In this document: positions 53,507 to 63,187 of the stretch, piece after piece
How the letters are laid out: every line of letters begins with the position of its first letter
Position numbering within the stretch: the stretch's first letter is position 1
DNA from: SB25 sp050180705
GTDB taxonomy: Bacteria > Bacteroidota > Bacteroidia > Bacteroidales > Tenuifilaceae
Direction of reading: 5' to 3'
NCBI GenBank assembly: GCA_050180705.1
Contig: JBFXDX010000004.1
Span: forward strand, 62,001 to 126,000
DNA: 64,000 nucleotides
Position numbers and translations under genes: made by a program
The notes under the pieces: model-generated
Databases searched by the model: none
What the model was told of the DNA's origin: nothing
Seen by the model: the letters and a program-made list of their open reading frames with translations, nothing else

Positions 53507-54433
53507 ATGAAAAACAGCAAAAAGGAATTGTTACGTGTTGGGGTTTTCTATGATGGCAATTATTTTTTACACGTTAGTAACTATTACAACTATTTTCATC
53601 CTCGAAAGAAACGGTTAAATATTGCTGGTTTACACGAGTTTATTAGAAATATGGTAGCTCGCGAGGAAGATACCGATGCTAATTACTGTCAAGTAATTGA
53701 AGCTCATTTTTTCCGCGGTAGAATAAGTGCACAAGAGGCGAGTCAGCGAGGTAATCAACTGTATAACGATAGGGTCTTCGATGACATATTAATGTCAGAA
53801 GGAGTTGTAACCCATTATCTTCCTATCCGTCCAAGAGGAGGAAGACGTGAAGACAAAGGAATTGATGTATGGTTAGCCCTAGAGGCCTTTGAACAAACAT
53901 TTTACAAACGTTTTAATGTGCTGGTGCTAATTACCTCCGATGGCGATTATGTTCCATTAATCCGAAAAGTTAACTCTTTAGGAACAAAAGTAATGGTGCT
54001 ATCTTGGGATTTTGACTACACCGATGATCAAGGTAGAGACGTTACAACCCGCACATCGCAAGAATTACTTCGCGAAGTAACTTACCCAATTGCAATGCAC
54101 GACCTAATCAATTCTGGGTTAAAAAGTAACGATAAACTAACATCAAATCTCTTTACTGTTCAGGATTTTGGACAGCCTAGGCCAGAACCCTTAGAGGAAG
54201 AAATTTCCGGTGAGGTTAAGCAATCGAGAATTTTAAAAGTAAATAGCGGATATGGTTTCATTCAGTACCCACCAAATAATCTATTCTTCCATTATATTGA
54301 TGTGGTTGATGGTGATTTTGATGAACTGATTGAAGGCGATATGGTTGAATTTACTATTACTAAAAACGATAAGGGTCAGGATGTTGCCAAAAATGTGAAA
54401 AAGATTCCCGATTACGATGTAAATGCATGGTAA
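53507..54433 (+). CDS. NYN-domain (LabA/DUF88-like) protein with C-terminal cold-shock domain
   Basis: This 308-residue protein has a PIN-like NYN domain at about residues 8-175, with conserved acidic residues in GVFYDGNYFLH, EDKGIDVWLALEAF and LITSDGDYVPLIRK. After a linker, a cold-shock-like OB domain occupies about 240-305 (RILKVNSGYGFIQYP, LFFHYIDV, EGDMVEFTI, GQDVAKNV). NYN domains are metal-dependent ribonucleases, and cold-shock domains bind single-stranded RNA, so an RNA-processing enzyme is likely. A terminator follows. Confidence 0.9.
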   Translation: MKNSKKELLRVGVFYDGNYFLHVSNYYNYFHPRKKRLNIAGLHEFIRNMVAREEDTDANYCQVIEAHFFRGRISAQEASQRGNQLYNDRVFDDILMSEGVVTHYLPIRPRGGRREDKGIDVWLALEAFEQTFYKRFNVLVLITSDGDYVPLIRKVNSLGTKVMVLSWDFDYTDDQGRDVTTRTSQELLREVTYPIAMHDLINSGLKSNDKLTSNLFTVQDFGQPRPEPLEEEISGEVKQSRILKVNSGYGFIQYPPNNLFFHYIDVVDGDFDELIEGDMVEFTITKNDKGQDVAKNVKKIPDYDVNAW

Positions 54434-54455
54434 TTTGGGGATTTTCAAAATTATA

Positions 54456-54488
54456 AAAGGGCAGTCATTTTGACTACCCTTTCTTTTT
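54456..54488. terminator. Terminator between convergent genes
   Basis: Stem AAAGGG-AGTCA/TGACT-CCCTTT with one C/A mismatch and a TTT loop, then C and a T-run on the plus strand. It also suits the convergent zinc-ribbon gene. Confidence 0.85.
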
Positions 54489-54490
54489 TG

Positions 54491-54712
54491 CTATAAACCA
54501 CATCCACCACAACACGATCCACATGGAGGCGTATGGTTCTGGAATTTATTTCCACTTTGTTTTGGAGCGTTATATTCATTGCACTCAGATCCACATTCTG
54601 AACAGTTCGCAACCAATTTGCTACACGGTCCAAATACAGAATCAATCCACTCAATTTTGCTCCCCTTGGATTCAAACTTATTGTTACATTTCTTACAATA
54701 GTATATTTCCAT
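54491..54712 (-). CDS. Small zinc-ribbon protein
   Basis: This 73-residue protein has a zinc ribbon (YYCKKCNNKF at residues 5-14, then CSECGSEC) and a Cys/Gly-rich tail (PPCGSCCGGCGL). The FmdB-like ribbon layout is visible, but function is unknown. It lies 32 bp before the end of the upstream radical SAM gene's promoter-distal region, on the same strand, and may be co-transcribed with it. Confidence 0.7.
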   Translation of the reverse strand: MEIYYCKKCNNKFESKGSKIEWIDSVFGPCSKLVANCSECGSECNEYNAPKQSGNKFQNHTPPCGSCCGGCGL

Positions 54713-54744
54713 ACAGTTATCCGTTAAAATGTAATAAGCACAAA

Positions 54745-56034
54745 CTAATACTCCACTAAGTTTTTAATAATTACATCTTTGTGCGGATTGAAATATCCGA
54801 AATAAACATGCGGAAATTCTTGTCGAATCTGATCCATTACACTTTTAACTCCAATTGGCACACCAGAACCAGAATACTCAATTCGACTAAAAAGCCAATC
54901 GGGATCAATATTAAAATTACGCCACTGAATCATGCTAAGCTTCGTATCGGCAATCAACCTTCTTAAAGCATCAAGTTCCTCAACGGTATCTGTAACGCCA
55001 GGCATAACAAAATAGTTAATTGATGCCCAACGTTTATACTTACGGGCAACCCTTAACGATTCCCAAGCATCGGCCTGTTTAAACCCAACTGGTCGTATAT
55101 ACATGTCATACCACTTCTCCTGTGCCGAATTCATGCTCACCCGAATGCTATCGAGTCCTGCTTTAAACAATTCCTCCACCGCCTTAGGCTTACTACCATT
55201 GGTGTTTAAATTAATAATTCCCTTACTGGTTTTTGCACGAACAGCCTTAATTGCATCGCGTAATAGTTCCCATTGCATCAAAGGCTCTCCTTCGCATCCC
55301 TGTCCAAAACTCACAATGGCATTCGGGGCATTTTCCAAATGAGGAACTGTAAATTGCACGATCTCATCAACAGTTGGAATAAAATCTAGTCGATGCTGTG
55401 TCTCTGATATAGGTGATTCCTTTTTATCCTGCAAGGAAATACATCCAACACAACGAGCATTGCAACTTGGCGATGTTGGAACAGGCGCCTCCCATCTATC
55501 CATAACAAAATTTCGTGCCGCAGGACAAAAGTATGTAAATGCACAGTTATTTACGATATGATCGACCAATCTATTACTCTTATACTTCTTTAGAACTTCC
55601 TTGCCTCTCTTAATAATAACTTTCTGATCAAAGTGTTCGCAGTCTTGACGTATATCGGAATCTATTCTTACAGCTGGAACATAGAACTTCCCCTTATACC
55701 AACCAACCGCAGTATATGCATAAAGGGGTAATACTGGAGCATTAGGCCCTTTTCTCCATGCAGTAATTGAAAGTTGAGTATTAGCAGGCGCAATAAATGC
55801 AGAACATGCAAAACCTTTAGGTCTAACTTTAAGTTCACCCGTCTTTGTATATCCCAAAGTTTTCCGGCCAGGAAGTTCGAATAGATCGCTACCATCGGGT
55901 AATGGAATCATTTCGTCAAGATACAAAGGATAGTAACTTTGGCCAGAACGGCCAACTGCATAAAGTTGCGTATCTTCAAAAATATTACCACACCCGTCGC
56001 TGTAAACAGCATAGGGCTGAATTCTTTTTTGCAT
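54745..56034 (-). CDS. Radical SAM protein with long N-terminal domain
   Basis: This 429-residue protein has a 185-residue N-terminal domain of unknown role, then the cluster motif C-x3-C-x2-C (Cys191, Cys195, Cys198 in SPSCNARCVGCISLQ) and a SAM barrel with IVSFGQGCEGEPLMQW, INLNTNGSKP and LDSIRVSMNSAQ. Extra cysteines in the N-domain (CEHF, NNCAFTYFCPAAR) may bind another cluster or metal. The substrate is unknown. The zinc-ribbon gene follows on the same strand. Confidence 0.88.
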   Translation of the reverse strand: MQKRIQPYAVYSDGCGNIFEDTQLYAVGRSGQSYYPLYLDEMIPLPDGSDLFELPGRKTLGYTKTGELKVRPKGFACSAFIAPANTQLSITAWRKGPNAPVLPLYAYTAVGWYKGKFYVPAVRIDSDIRQDCEHFDQKVIIKRGKEVLKKYKSNRLVDHIVNNCAFTYFCPAARNFVMDRWEAPVPTSPSCNARCVGCISLQDKKESPISETQHRLDFIPTVDEIVQFTVPHLENAPNAIVSFGQGCEGEPLMQWELLRDAIKAVRAKTSKGIINLNTNGSKPKAVEELFKAGLDSIRVSMNSAQEKWYDMYIRPVGFKQADAWESLRVARKYKRWASINYFVMPGVTDTVEELDALRRLIADTKLSMIQWRNFNIDPDWLFSRIEYSGSGVPIGVKSVMDQIRQEFPHVYFGYFNPHKDVIIKNLVEY

Positions 56035-56081
56035 TAAATTTCAGATTAAAATCCATGTAAAGTTAGCAATATTTGAGTTTT

Positions 56082-59000
56082 TTACTTAATTATTGAACAA
56101 TCATTGTTCTTTACCCATCGGCTAATAGTTTGGAAAAGTTCTTCGGGTTTTATTGGTTTGGTGAGATAATCGTTACAACCGCTAGATATAGCATCGACTT
56201 TGTCGTTCGACATAGCAAATGCTGTTTGTGCGAGGATTATTACTTTGGGGTTAAATTCTCTAATTCGACGAGTTATTTCAATCCCATTAATATCGGGCAA
56301 ACGAATATCCATTAAAATCAAATCTATATCAGAGTTATCGAAAGCAATCTGAATTGCTCGCTCACCACTGCTTGCAAAAAACAACTGTTCGGCAATCGGA
56401 TCAAGCAAATTCTGCAAATATATTTTTGACGATTTATCGTCCTCTACAATTAATATCTTCAACTTTTTCCCTTCAATCATTAAATCTGCAAGCGCTTCTT
56501 CTTCTCTCTGAATCTGATTTTCCTCTAACACATCAAATGGAAGTGTAAAGTAAAAAGTAGTTCCAACATCTTCTTCTGAATCAAAACCTATTTTCCCTTT
56601 GAGCAATTCTACATACGATTTTGTGATTGCAAGTCCCAATCCAGCCCCTTCATACGGGCGCGTTAAGGATATATCACCTTGTACAAATCTTTCAAAGATA
56701 CGATTCTGCATTTTCGATGAAATTCCCATGCCTGTATCGGAAATGTAAAATTCAACAACATCTTGTCCAATAGAGAAACCATAATCTATTGTTCCTTTTG
56801 TTGTAAATTTAATCGCATTCTTAATTAAATTCGAAACAATTGAAACAAACTTTTGTCTATCAGTCATAAGAAAAAGATCGGGTATCTCTTTACCTCCCTG
56901 CAGCAACAAACATAATCCCTTTATTTCCGCTTCTCTTTTGAAAAAATTATACAGAGCCTTGAGTTCTGCAGAGGCATTAACCTGTGTATTTGTAACAGAC
57001 AGCTGTCCTGCTTCTATTTTCGATATATCAATTAAATTATTAATCAAATCTAGCAACCGCTGTCCACTCTGCTTTATGATATCAACATAAGTTTCTTTTT
57101 CATCATCTGACAATATCGGTCTTTTAAGTAGTTCGGCAAATCCAATAATACCATTCATCGGAGTTCGGATTTCATGGCTCATATTTGCCAAGAATGCAGA
57201 CTTTAGTCTATCGTTCTCTTCTGCTTTCTCTCGAGCTATAACTAACTCCTTATTTATTACTATAAAGCGCTCATTACTCTCTGTTAATTCTTTGTTCAAA
57301 GCAATATACTCTTCATTCTGTTTCTTGAGTTTTAAGTCTCTTTCGTGAAGAGCAATCTCATGTAACTTTCGTTCGGTAATATCTTCCTTTATAGCAATAA
57401 AGAATCGTATTTCACCTTTATCATTTCTGATTGGGGATATTAAAGCTGATTCCCAGTAAAGTTCCCCGCTTTTCTTCCTGTTAAGAATTTCACCCTTCCA
57501 GTCATTTCCACTAAGAATTGTGCTCCATAATTCCTTAAAAAATTCTTTTGAATGATTTCCTGAATTTACAATTCTGGGATTTTTTCCAATGGCTTCAGAC
57601 GCGCTAAAACCAGTGACCTCTATAAATCGAGGATTTACATACTCTATGCGTCCTTTTATATCTGTTATTACCACTACAACAGGGCTTTGCTCTATTCCTT
57701 TGGTAAGTTTTTGAATTGTCTCCTCCGCCTTTTTCTTTTTTGTAACATCGGAAAAGATTGTGGCAAACTGTCCTTTCTTGGGACTAAACGCCCAAACCTC
57801 ATAATATCTTCCTAGACCTTCTGCATAATTTTCATACCTTATTGGCTCTCCAGTAAGAGCAACCTTCCCGTATACATTTATCCAATACTGCTCTATATTT
57901 GGCATCAACATTCTCACAGAGTTTCCGACTACAACACTAGCCTTCATTCCTGTAAGCATCTCAAATGCATCATTAACATCCAAGAAACGATAATCAATAG
58001 GAGTTCCTGAATCATCAAGAACTATCTCGTGAAGCGCAAATGCTTGTGTCATATTATTGAATAGCACCCGATACTTTGCCTCGCTTTGCTTTAGCGACTC
58101 CTCGCTTAATTTTTGTTCAGTTATATCCTGGGTTACTCCAAAAATATAATCTAAGCCCTGAGGTTGCTTATAGTAATAGCCAAAAGAGTGCAGCCATCTT
58201 AACTCTCCCTCTTCGGTATATATACGAATTATATTATCGAACGGAACTTTTTGCTTAATAGAATTCAGCAAACTAATAGCACAAGGTCTTTTATCCGCAG
58301 GATGCATTATTCTCTCAACCTCATCAATTGTTCCATTAAAATCATGAATTGAATATCCAAATAAATCAGTCTGTCCTCCAAACCATTCTATTTTTTTAGC
58401 ATTAATATTATACTGCCAATAGCCCATCTTCGCAACTTTTAACGCTAAGTTTAGTCTTGCTTCAGAATCCTTTAGATTCTGTTCTATAATTTTTCGTTCA
58501 GTAATATCAATGTGAGTCCCTACCAGCCGGGTTGCTTTCCCTAATTTATTCCGAGTTATACATCTTCCTCGTCCTAAAATCCAATGCCAATTCCCATTTT
58601 GAGTCCTCAACCGAAACTCCATTTCAAATTTATCAAACTCACCATTAATACATTTACCAATCAAATCGGTTGTGTATACATAATCATCTGGATGCAACAA
58701 ATTCTTCCATGCGTTACCAGATGCAGGAAAACTATCCACCTCATAGCCAAGCATCGTATAGTAAGCTGGGCTAAAGTATGCTTTGTCAGTTTTAATATTC
58801 CAATCCCAAAGGCCATCATTGGTCGAGGCCACTATAAGTTTGAAACGCTCTTCTCCTTCTTTAATCTTACGAGCCGACTCGTATTCGTTTGTTTTATCAC
58901 GAAATACCAATACAACGCCCTGTATTTCATCCTTATCGTTATAAATGGGAGCCGCAGTATTTGAAATAGGAATCTCAGAATTATCTCGATTAATTAAAAG

Positions 59001-60284
59001 TACTCTATCCGAAACGCCAACCAAATTATGTAAACGAATAACCGCATGAACCGGATCTTCAACTGCCATTCTCGAATCTTGACTTATAACCTTAAATATT
59101 GTATTGATAGGTTTGCCAAAAGCCTCACTTTCTCTGTACCCTGTAGCCTTAACTGCTTCAAAATTCATATTGGTAATTAAACCATTAATATCAGTTATAA
59201 TTATACCATCGCCAATGCTGTAAAATATTGCTTGAAATTCCTTATAGTAAGTACTTAACTTGCGCTCTTTCGCTATAACCTTAAGAAACTCATTCTTGCG
59301 AATTGCATAGTAATATGATATAAAGGCGATAGACATCAAGGCTATTAACAATAACGGTATTAATATTATTGTTAGGATGCTAAAACCCATGTATTTATAC
59401 AACTCTTTTTCTGCTAAAATTTTAACAAAACGCCAAGTTGTACCTGATATTTGTGATGTATATATAAATTGAGGGTTTCCAGTAGTTCCAGTCACTTCTA
59501 CAAAATCGCCAATATGATATAATAAATTGATTAGTTGATCTGTAGATATATTTAATTTTTTACTATTACATGATATTCCCTTATTCCACCATATAGAGTT
59601 AAGAAAAACAATAGAATCTCCATTGTACATAACTATGTAGTTATTTTCTGTTTCAATTGGAGTTGGCCATTCCTCTATTATCGGAAATAAACTCTGGAAG
59701 GGATTCACCCTAAATAGTATAACTGCAAAAACGGAGTCAACCCTATTCACAACTGGAGCAATATAGTCAATATGCAATGTTTTATGAGTACTGCATTCGT
59801 AAAGATCAGTAAAACCTATAATTTTATCTTTTACAATACTCTCAATACGAGATTTAGTTGAGCTATCTAGTATTGTCAAAGAATCTCCTATTGAAATTAA
59901 CACATCGCCATACCTATCAGCAATCAGAATTGAAGAATAGGTCTGATTTATATTAACAAGATTAAATCTTTTTATTATGTCATTTTTCAAATCAACCCTA
60001 TTCTGATGTAATGCCCAGTCGTAAAGTGCACTACTCAGAAACGGACTCTGTGCAAACATCTGAGCATCAGCAAGCCTATCCTTGTGCCATTCTGCAAACT
60101 CTTTAACTTTGATGGCAGTTATAGTTTCAATAGTATTTTGAAGTTTACTTATCGCTCGTTTTCTCTCGTTATGATAAAAAGAAACCGTCCCTACCGCAAT
60201 AAATAGTGATAATCCAAACCATGTAAAGAAAAATCTTTTCCTTAATGAAATATTTATTTTCTTCTTCAAGAATAGAACTTGCAT
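56082..60284 (-). CDS. Membrane-bound multi-PAS hybrid histidine kinase/response regulator
   Basis: This 1400-residue kinase has a membrane helix at about residues 19-37, a periplasmic sensor of about 260 residues resembling Cache-type domains, a second helix near 300-325, and about five PAS/PAC modules. The kinase core has H-box FLANMSHEIRTPMNGIIGF, N-box NLIKNAIKFTTKG, G-boxes DTGMGISSK and GAGLGLAITKSY. The receiver has LIVEDDKSS, IDLILMDIRLPDING and Lys in LTKPIKPEELF. A single-domain response regulator gene lies 27 bp upstream on the same strand, so a multi-step phosphorelay is likely. Confidence 0.93.
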   Translation of the reverse strand: MQVLFLKKKINISLRKRFFFTWFGLSLFIAVGTVSFYHNERKRAISKLQNTIETITAIKVKEFAEWHKDRLADAQMFAQSPFLSSALYDWALHQNRVDLKNDIIKRFNLVNINQTYSSILIADRYGDVLISIGDSLTILDSSTKSRIESIVKDKIIGFTDLYECSTHKTLHIDYIAPVVNRVDSVFAVILFRVNPFQSLFPIIEEWPTPIETENNYIVMYNGDSIVFLNSIWWNKGISCNSKKLNISTDQLINLLYHIGDFVEVTGTTGNPQFIYTSQISGTTWRFVKILAEKELYKYMGFSILTIILIPLLLIALMSIAFISYYYAIRKNEFLKVIAKERKLSTYYKEFQAIFYSIGDGIIITDINGLITNMNFEAVKATGYRESEAFGKPINTIFKVISQDSRMAVEDPVHAVIRLHNLVGVSDRVLLINRDNSEIPISNTAAPIYNDKDEIQGVVLVFRDKTNEYESARKIKEGEERFKLIVASTNDGLWDWNIKTDKAYFSPAYYTMLGYEVDSFPASGNAWKNLLHPDDYVYTTDLIGKCINGEFDKFEMEFRLRTQNGNWHWILGRGRCITRNKLGKATRLVGTHIDITERKIIEQNLKDSEARLNLALKVAKMGYWQYNINAKKIEWFGGQTDLFGYSIHDFNGTIDEVERIMHPADKRPCAISLLNSIKQKVPFDNIIRIYTEEGELRWLHSFGYYYKQPQGLDYIFGVTQDITEQKLSEESLKQSEAKYRVLFNNMTQAFALHEIVLDDSGTPIDYRFLDVNDAFEMLTGMKASVVVGNSVRMLMPNIEQYWINVYGKVALTGEPIRYENYAEGLGRYYEVWAFSPKKGQFATIFSDVTKKKKAEETIQKLTKGIEQSPVVVVITDIKGRIEYVNPRFIEVTGFSASEAIGKNPRIVNSGNHSKEFFKELWSTILSGNDWKGEILNRKKSGELYWESALISPIRNDKGEIRFFIAIKEDITERKLHEIALHERDLKLKKQNEEYIALNKELTESNERFIVINKELVIAREKAEENDRLKSAFLANMSHEIRTPMNGIIGFAELLKRPILSDDEKETYVDIIKQSGQRLLDLINNLIDISKIEAGQLSVTNTQVNASAELKALYNFFKREAEIKGLCLLLQGGKEIPDLFLMTDRQKFVSIVSNLIKNAIKFTTKGTIDYGFSIGQDVVEFYISDTGMGISSKMQNRIFERFVQGDISLTRPYEGAGLGLAITKSYVELLKGKIGFDSEEDVGTTFYFTLPFDVLEENQIQREEEALADLMIEGKKLKILIVEDDKSSKIYLQNLLDPIAEQLFFASSGERAIQIAFDNSDIDLILMDIRLPDINGIEITRRIREFNPKVIILAQTAFAMSNDKVDAISSGCNDYLTKPIKPEELFQTISRWVKNNDCSIIK

Positions 60285-60311
60285 AACTGTTGGTTTTAGA
60301 AGTTAAAGTTC

Positions 60312-60680
60312 TCACTCTGTTACAGAAAAGGCATTTAATTGTACTCGTAATGTAGAAAAACTAAATGGCTTACTAAGTACCATACTTGCACCAAATTCCC
60401 TAGCCATCATAAGTAAATCAGAAGCAGAAAAATACCCCCCCCCAGAAATTGCAATGATCTTTGTTGAAGGATGGGTTGCCTTTACATATTGTATAACCCC
60501 AAGTCCGTCCATCTCTGGCATAATAATATCGGTTATCATTATATCAAATGGGGTTAGGTTCTCGAGATTGAGCGCATCAGTCGGACTATTGGTTACAGTC
60601 ACTTCATGGCCCTCCTCTTCTATCATTTCTTTTAGCGATAATGAATAATCAATGTCATCATCAACAATAAGTACTCGCAT
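60312..60680 (-). CDS. Single-domain response regulator (CheY-like) with in-frame G9 tract
   Basis: This 122-residue receiver has LIVDDDIDY, phosphoacceptor Asp51 in MITDIIMPEMDG, Ser79 at the switch position and Lys104 in VLSKPFSF. There is no output domain. Codons 80-82 (Gly-Gly-Gly) are written as nine consecutive G (60435-60443 on the minus strand), a homopolymer prone to slippage that would shift the frame in mid-domain. It is transcribed just before the hybrid kinase gene and likely exchanges phosphoryl groups with it. Confidence 0.92.
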   Translation of the reverse strand: MRVLIVDDDIDYSLSLKEMIEEEGHEVTVTNSPTDALNLENLTPFDIMITDIIMPEMDGLGVIQYVKATHPSTKIIAISGGGYFSASDLLMMAREFGASMVLSKPFSFSTLRVQLNAFSVTE

Positions 60681-60867
60681 AACTATAATAGTTTATGTGA
60701 TAAACAGTATTTCTCATATCATTAAAAACAGAACTATTTTGCATTTTTGTCAACTAATTTGTTCTGCAATTCTAAATTGTACAATCGTTGGACATATATT
60801 GCATTTTCAATCATCAAAAAATTAAGTGCTTTTGATACAATTTACATTAGGATTACAGAACAACTTT

Positions 60868-61254
60868 TTAATCAACTCCTTCTTTTACCCATCTAATAGC
60901 CTTTGCAATTGGATTTGGCTCGTTTGACGCATCAATATATTGTTCAGTTGCCAATATTCCAGACATTGAGGCAATAGCCTTAAATTGTCCACAGAGTTCC
61001 GCTGTACTCAATATAACCGCAGATCGATGCATTCCTTTATCTTTATAAAGTTTTTGTCCATTTCTCATAATGCTAGAGGCTTCGGCATCCAATGGTTTAA
61101 GATTTTTCATATCAACAATTACTCCGAATGAATTTGACGTTTCATTTGCCAATCGAAATCTTGATTCATCAAACCACTGCTTCATTTCTTGAGCATTAAC
61201 AATTCCCGAAAAGGTTAAGACATAACCCGAAGTTTTTTTCTCAATTTTATACAT
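60868..61254 (-). CDS. SpoIIAA-like (STAS-related) protein
   Basis: This 128-residue protein looks like a SpoIIAA-like/STAS-related domain: a beta strand YKIEKKTSGYVLTFSG, helix, GVIVDMKNLKPLDAEAS, and RSAVILSTAELCGQFKAIA. Such proteins act as small regulatory or anti-anti-sigma-like partners. It sits 158 bp after the chemoreceptor gene on the same strand and may modulate the kinase or receptor system. The assignment is by fold pattern only. Confidence 0.6.
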   Translation of the reverse strand: MYKIEKKTSGYVLTFSGIVNAQEMKQWFDESRFRLANETSNSFGVIVDMKNLKPLDAEASSIMRNGQKLYKDKGMHRSAVILSTAELCGQFKAIASMSGILATEQYIDASNEPNPIAKAIRWVKEGVD

Positions 61255-61412
61255 AGCTGTGTTATTTAATAGTTAATAATTAAAAAAAAGAGATTTTTCT
61301 ATTTATAATCATCATACTTACACGCTATTCTAAATATTATAAAACTTTTTTAGGAGCAACATAATATGGTTGTCCATAATATATTGCTCCATAAGTTTAT
61401 TTTTAAATAAAT

Positions 61413-63134
61413 CTAAAAGTCCTCATACTCTCCATCGACAACTGCAACCTTTCCATTCGAAGATCTATTCGATTGAAATTCATATTCGTTAGGCATAGAA
61501 AGACTTACTCCACTCCTAGCCTCACTCGAATTCTGAAGTTGCTGTTCAATATGCTTAATTTTTTCATGCTTCGTCCGCACTTCTCCTAATGATACATTCT
61601 GTTTTGTCGTTCTTCTAGAGTTTTTTCCATGGTCTAATTTAAAGAATGAAATACTCTCGGTTAAACGCTCTGCTTGGCTGTTCATTTCCTCGGAACTTGA
61701 AGCTAACTCCTCACTACTTGCTGCATTCTGTTGAACAACAACATTTAACTGCTGAATTGCGCTATTTATTTGCTCAGCACCCGATCGTTGCTCTAATGAT
61801 GCTGCAGAGATCTCCTGTACCAACCTTGCCGTTTTCTCAATCTCTGGAACTATATCCGCCAACAACTTACCAGCATCCTCGGCCTCCTTTACTCCTAATT
61901 TTGTCAATCTGTCTATTTCATCTGCGGCAACTCTACTCCGTTCTGCGAGCTTCCGAACCTCAGCTGCAACAACTGCAAATCCTCTTCCATGCTCACCAGC
62001 TCTTGCAGCCTCAACGGCAGCATTGAGAGCAAGTATATTAGTTTGAAAAGCTATATCACCAATAATCTTAACCTTTTCGGCAATTTGCTTCATACTTTCC
62101 ATTGCCTTTACGGTAACAATACTCCCCCTCTTAATTCCTTCGGCACCGATTATGGCTATCTTTTCGGCTTGCTGTGAATTATCGGTATTTTGCTGAATAT
62201 TGGCAACCATTTGTTCCATTGAACTAGATACTTCTTCCGCTGAAGATGCTTGTTCATTTGAACCCTGGGACATTTGCTGCGATGATGAGCTAATTTGTAT
62301 GCTTGCAGAAAGAATATTATCTGCACCATTCATAACAACTGTAGATACTTCTCGAAGTTTTATCGCCATATTCTGCAATGAAGTAGCCAGAATACCAACC
62401 TCATCTTTCTGTTCAACATCAATGATTGCCATTAAATCTCCTTTCGATAATCTCTCGGAAAATACTACTCCTTTTGCCAATGGAATTGTAATTCCTCGAG
62501 AAATAACAACCCCTATAAAAAGAGCAAAAACAACAGCAACAACAACGATAATCGACATAACTAAACTTGCCCTGTTTGAGATTGATGTATTATTTTCGGC
62601 TGTTTGTTTTGCCTGCAGAATGTTAGTCTCTACCAATTCTTTCATTGCATTATCAATATCAACAGCAGCCTTATACCATGCATCGCTTTTCATTAATGCA
62701 ACGGCTTTCTCTTGCTCATTCCCCATGACATACTTTTCCGTCTCGGGCATAAACGACAAATAGTAATCGAGTATCTTTAACGTATTGTTGGATTGTTCGA
62801 TATCCTTTTCATTGAGCAATTTTGATTGATACTTTTGCATATCACTATCAAACTTTGCTTTTAACGAATTAATGTTTTCAAGCTTTTTTCTTTTATCGAT
62901 TTCATCCTGAGCATAAACAAAATCGCGGAGATTTACCCTAATTTGTTGAAATGAAGAAGTTAAATTAGTAACATAACCCAAAGGAACTGTCATATGCTCA
63001 TAAAGTTTGGTATCGGCATTATCAACTTCCTTTATTTTTGATATACCCATTACTCCTACAACAGCACATAGCACTGCAACTATTACGTAACTTGTAACAA
63101 GTTTTTTCCCAATTTTGATATCTTTAAGTTTCAT
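61413..63134 (-). CDS. Methyl-accepting chemotaxis protein
   Basis: This 573-residue transducer has membrane helices at about residues 13-30 and 190-212. They flank a four-helix-bundle periplasmic sensor. A HAMP domain (ITIPLAKGVVFSERLSKGDL) and a signalling hairpin with the tip ALNAAVEAARAGEHGRGFAV and AAEVRKLAERSRVAADEI follow. It should signal to CheA through CheW, whose gene lies 53 bp upstream. CheA is not in the window. The C-terminus has no CheR pentapeptide. Confidence 0.95.
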   Translation of the reverse strand: MKLKDIKIGKKLVTSYVIVAVLCAVVGVMGISKIKEVDNADTKLYEHMTVPLGYVTNLTSSFQQIRVNLRDFVYAQDEIDKRKKLENINSLKAKFDSDMQKYQSKLLNEKDIEQSNNTLKILDYYLSFMPETEKYVMGNEQEKAVALMKSDAWYKAAVDIDNAMKELVETNILQAKQTAENNTSISNRASLVMSIIVVVAVVFALFIGVVISRGITIPLAKGVVFSERLSKGDLMAIIDVEQKDEVGILATSLQNMAIKLREVSTVVMNGADNILSASIQISSSSQQMSQGSNEQASSAEEVSSSMEQMVANIQQNTDNSQQAEKIAIIGAEGIKRGSIVTVKAMESMKQIAEKVKIIGDIAFQTNILALNAAVEAARAGEHGRGFAVVAAEVRKLAERSRVAADEIDRLTKLGVKEAEDAGKLLADIVPEIEKTARLVQEISAASLEQRSGAEQINSAIQQLNVVVQQNAASSEELASSSEEMNSQAERLTESISFFKLDHGKNSRRTTKQNVSLGEVRTKHEKIKHIEQQLQNSSEARSGVSLSMPNEYEFQSNRSSNGKVAVVDGEYEDF

Positions 63135-63187
63135 AGATTTAATAATTAAAAGTTAACTAAACATGTTCTGTTTAAAGCAAAACAGAA

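Noticed and set aside
62200..62763. A 187-codon plus-strand ORF
   Set aside because: It is antisense to the HAMP and sensor region of the chemoreceptor and has no recognisable features.
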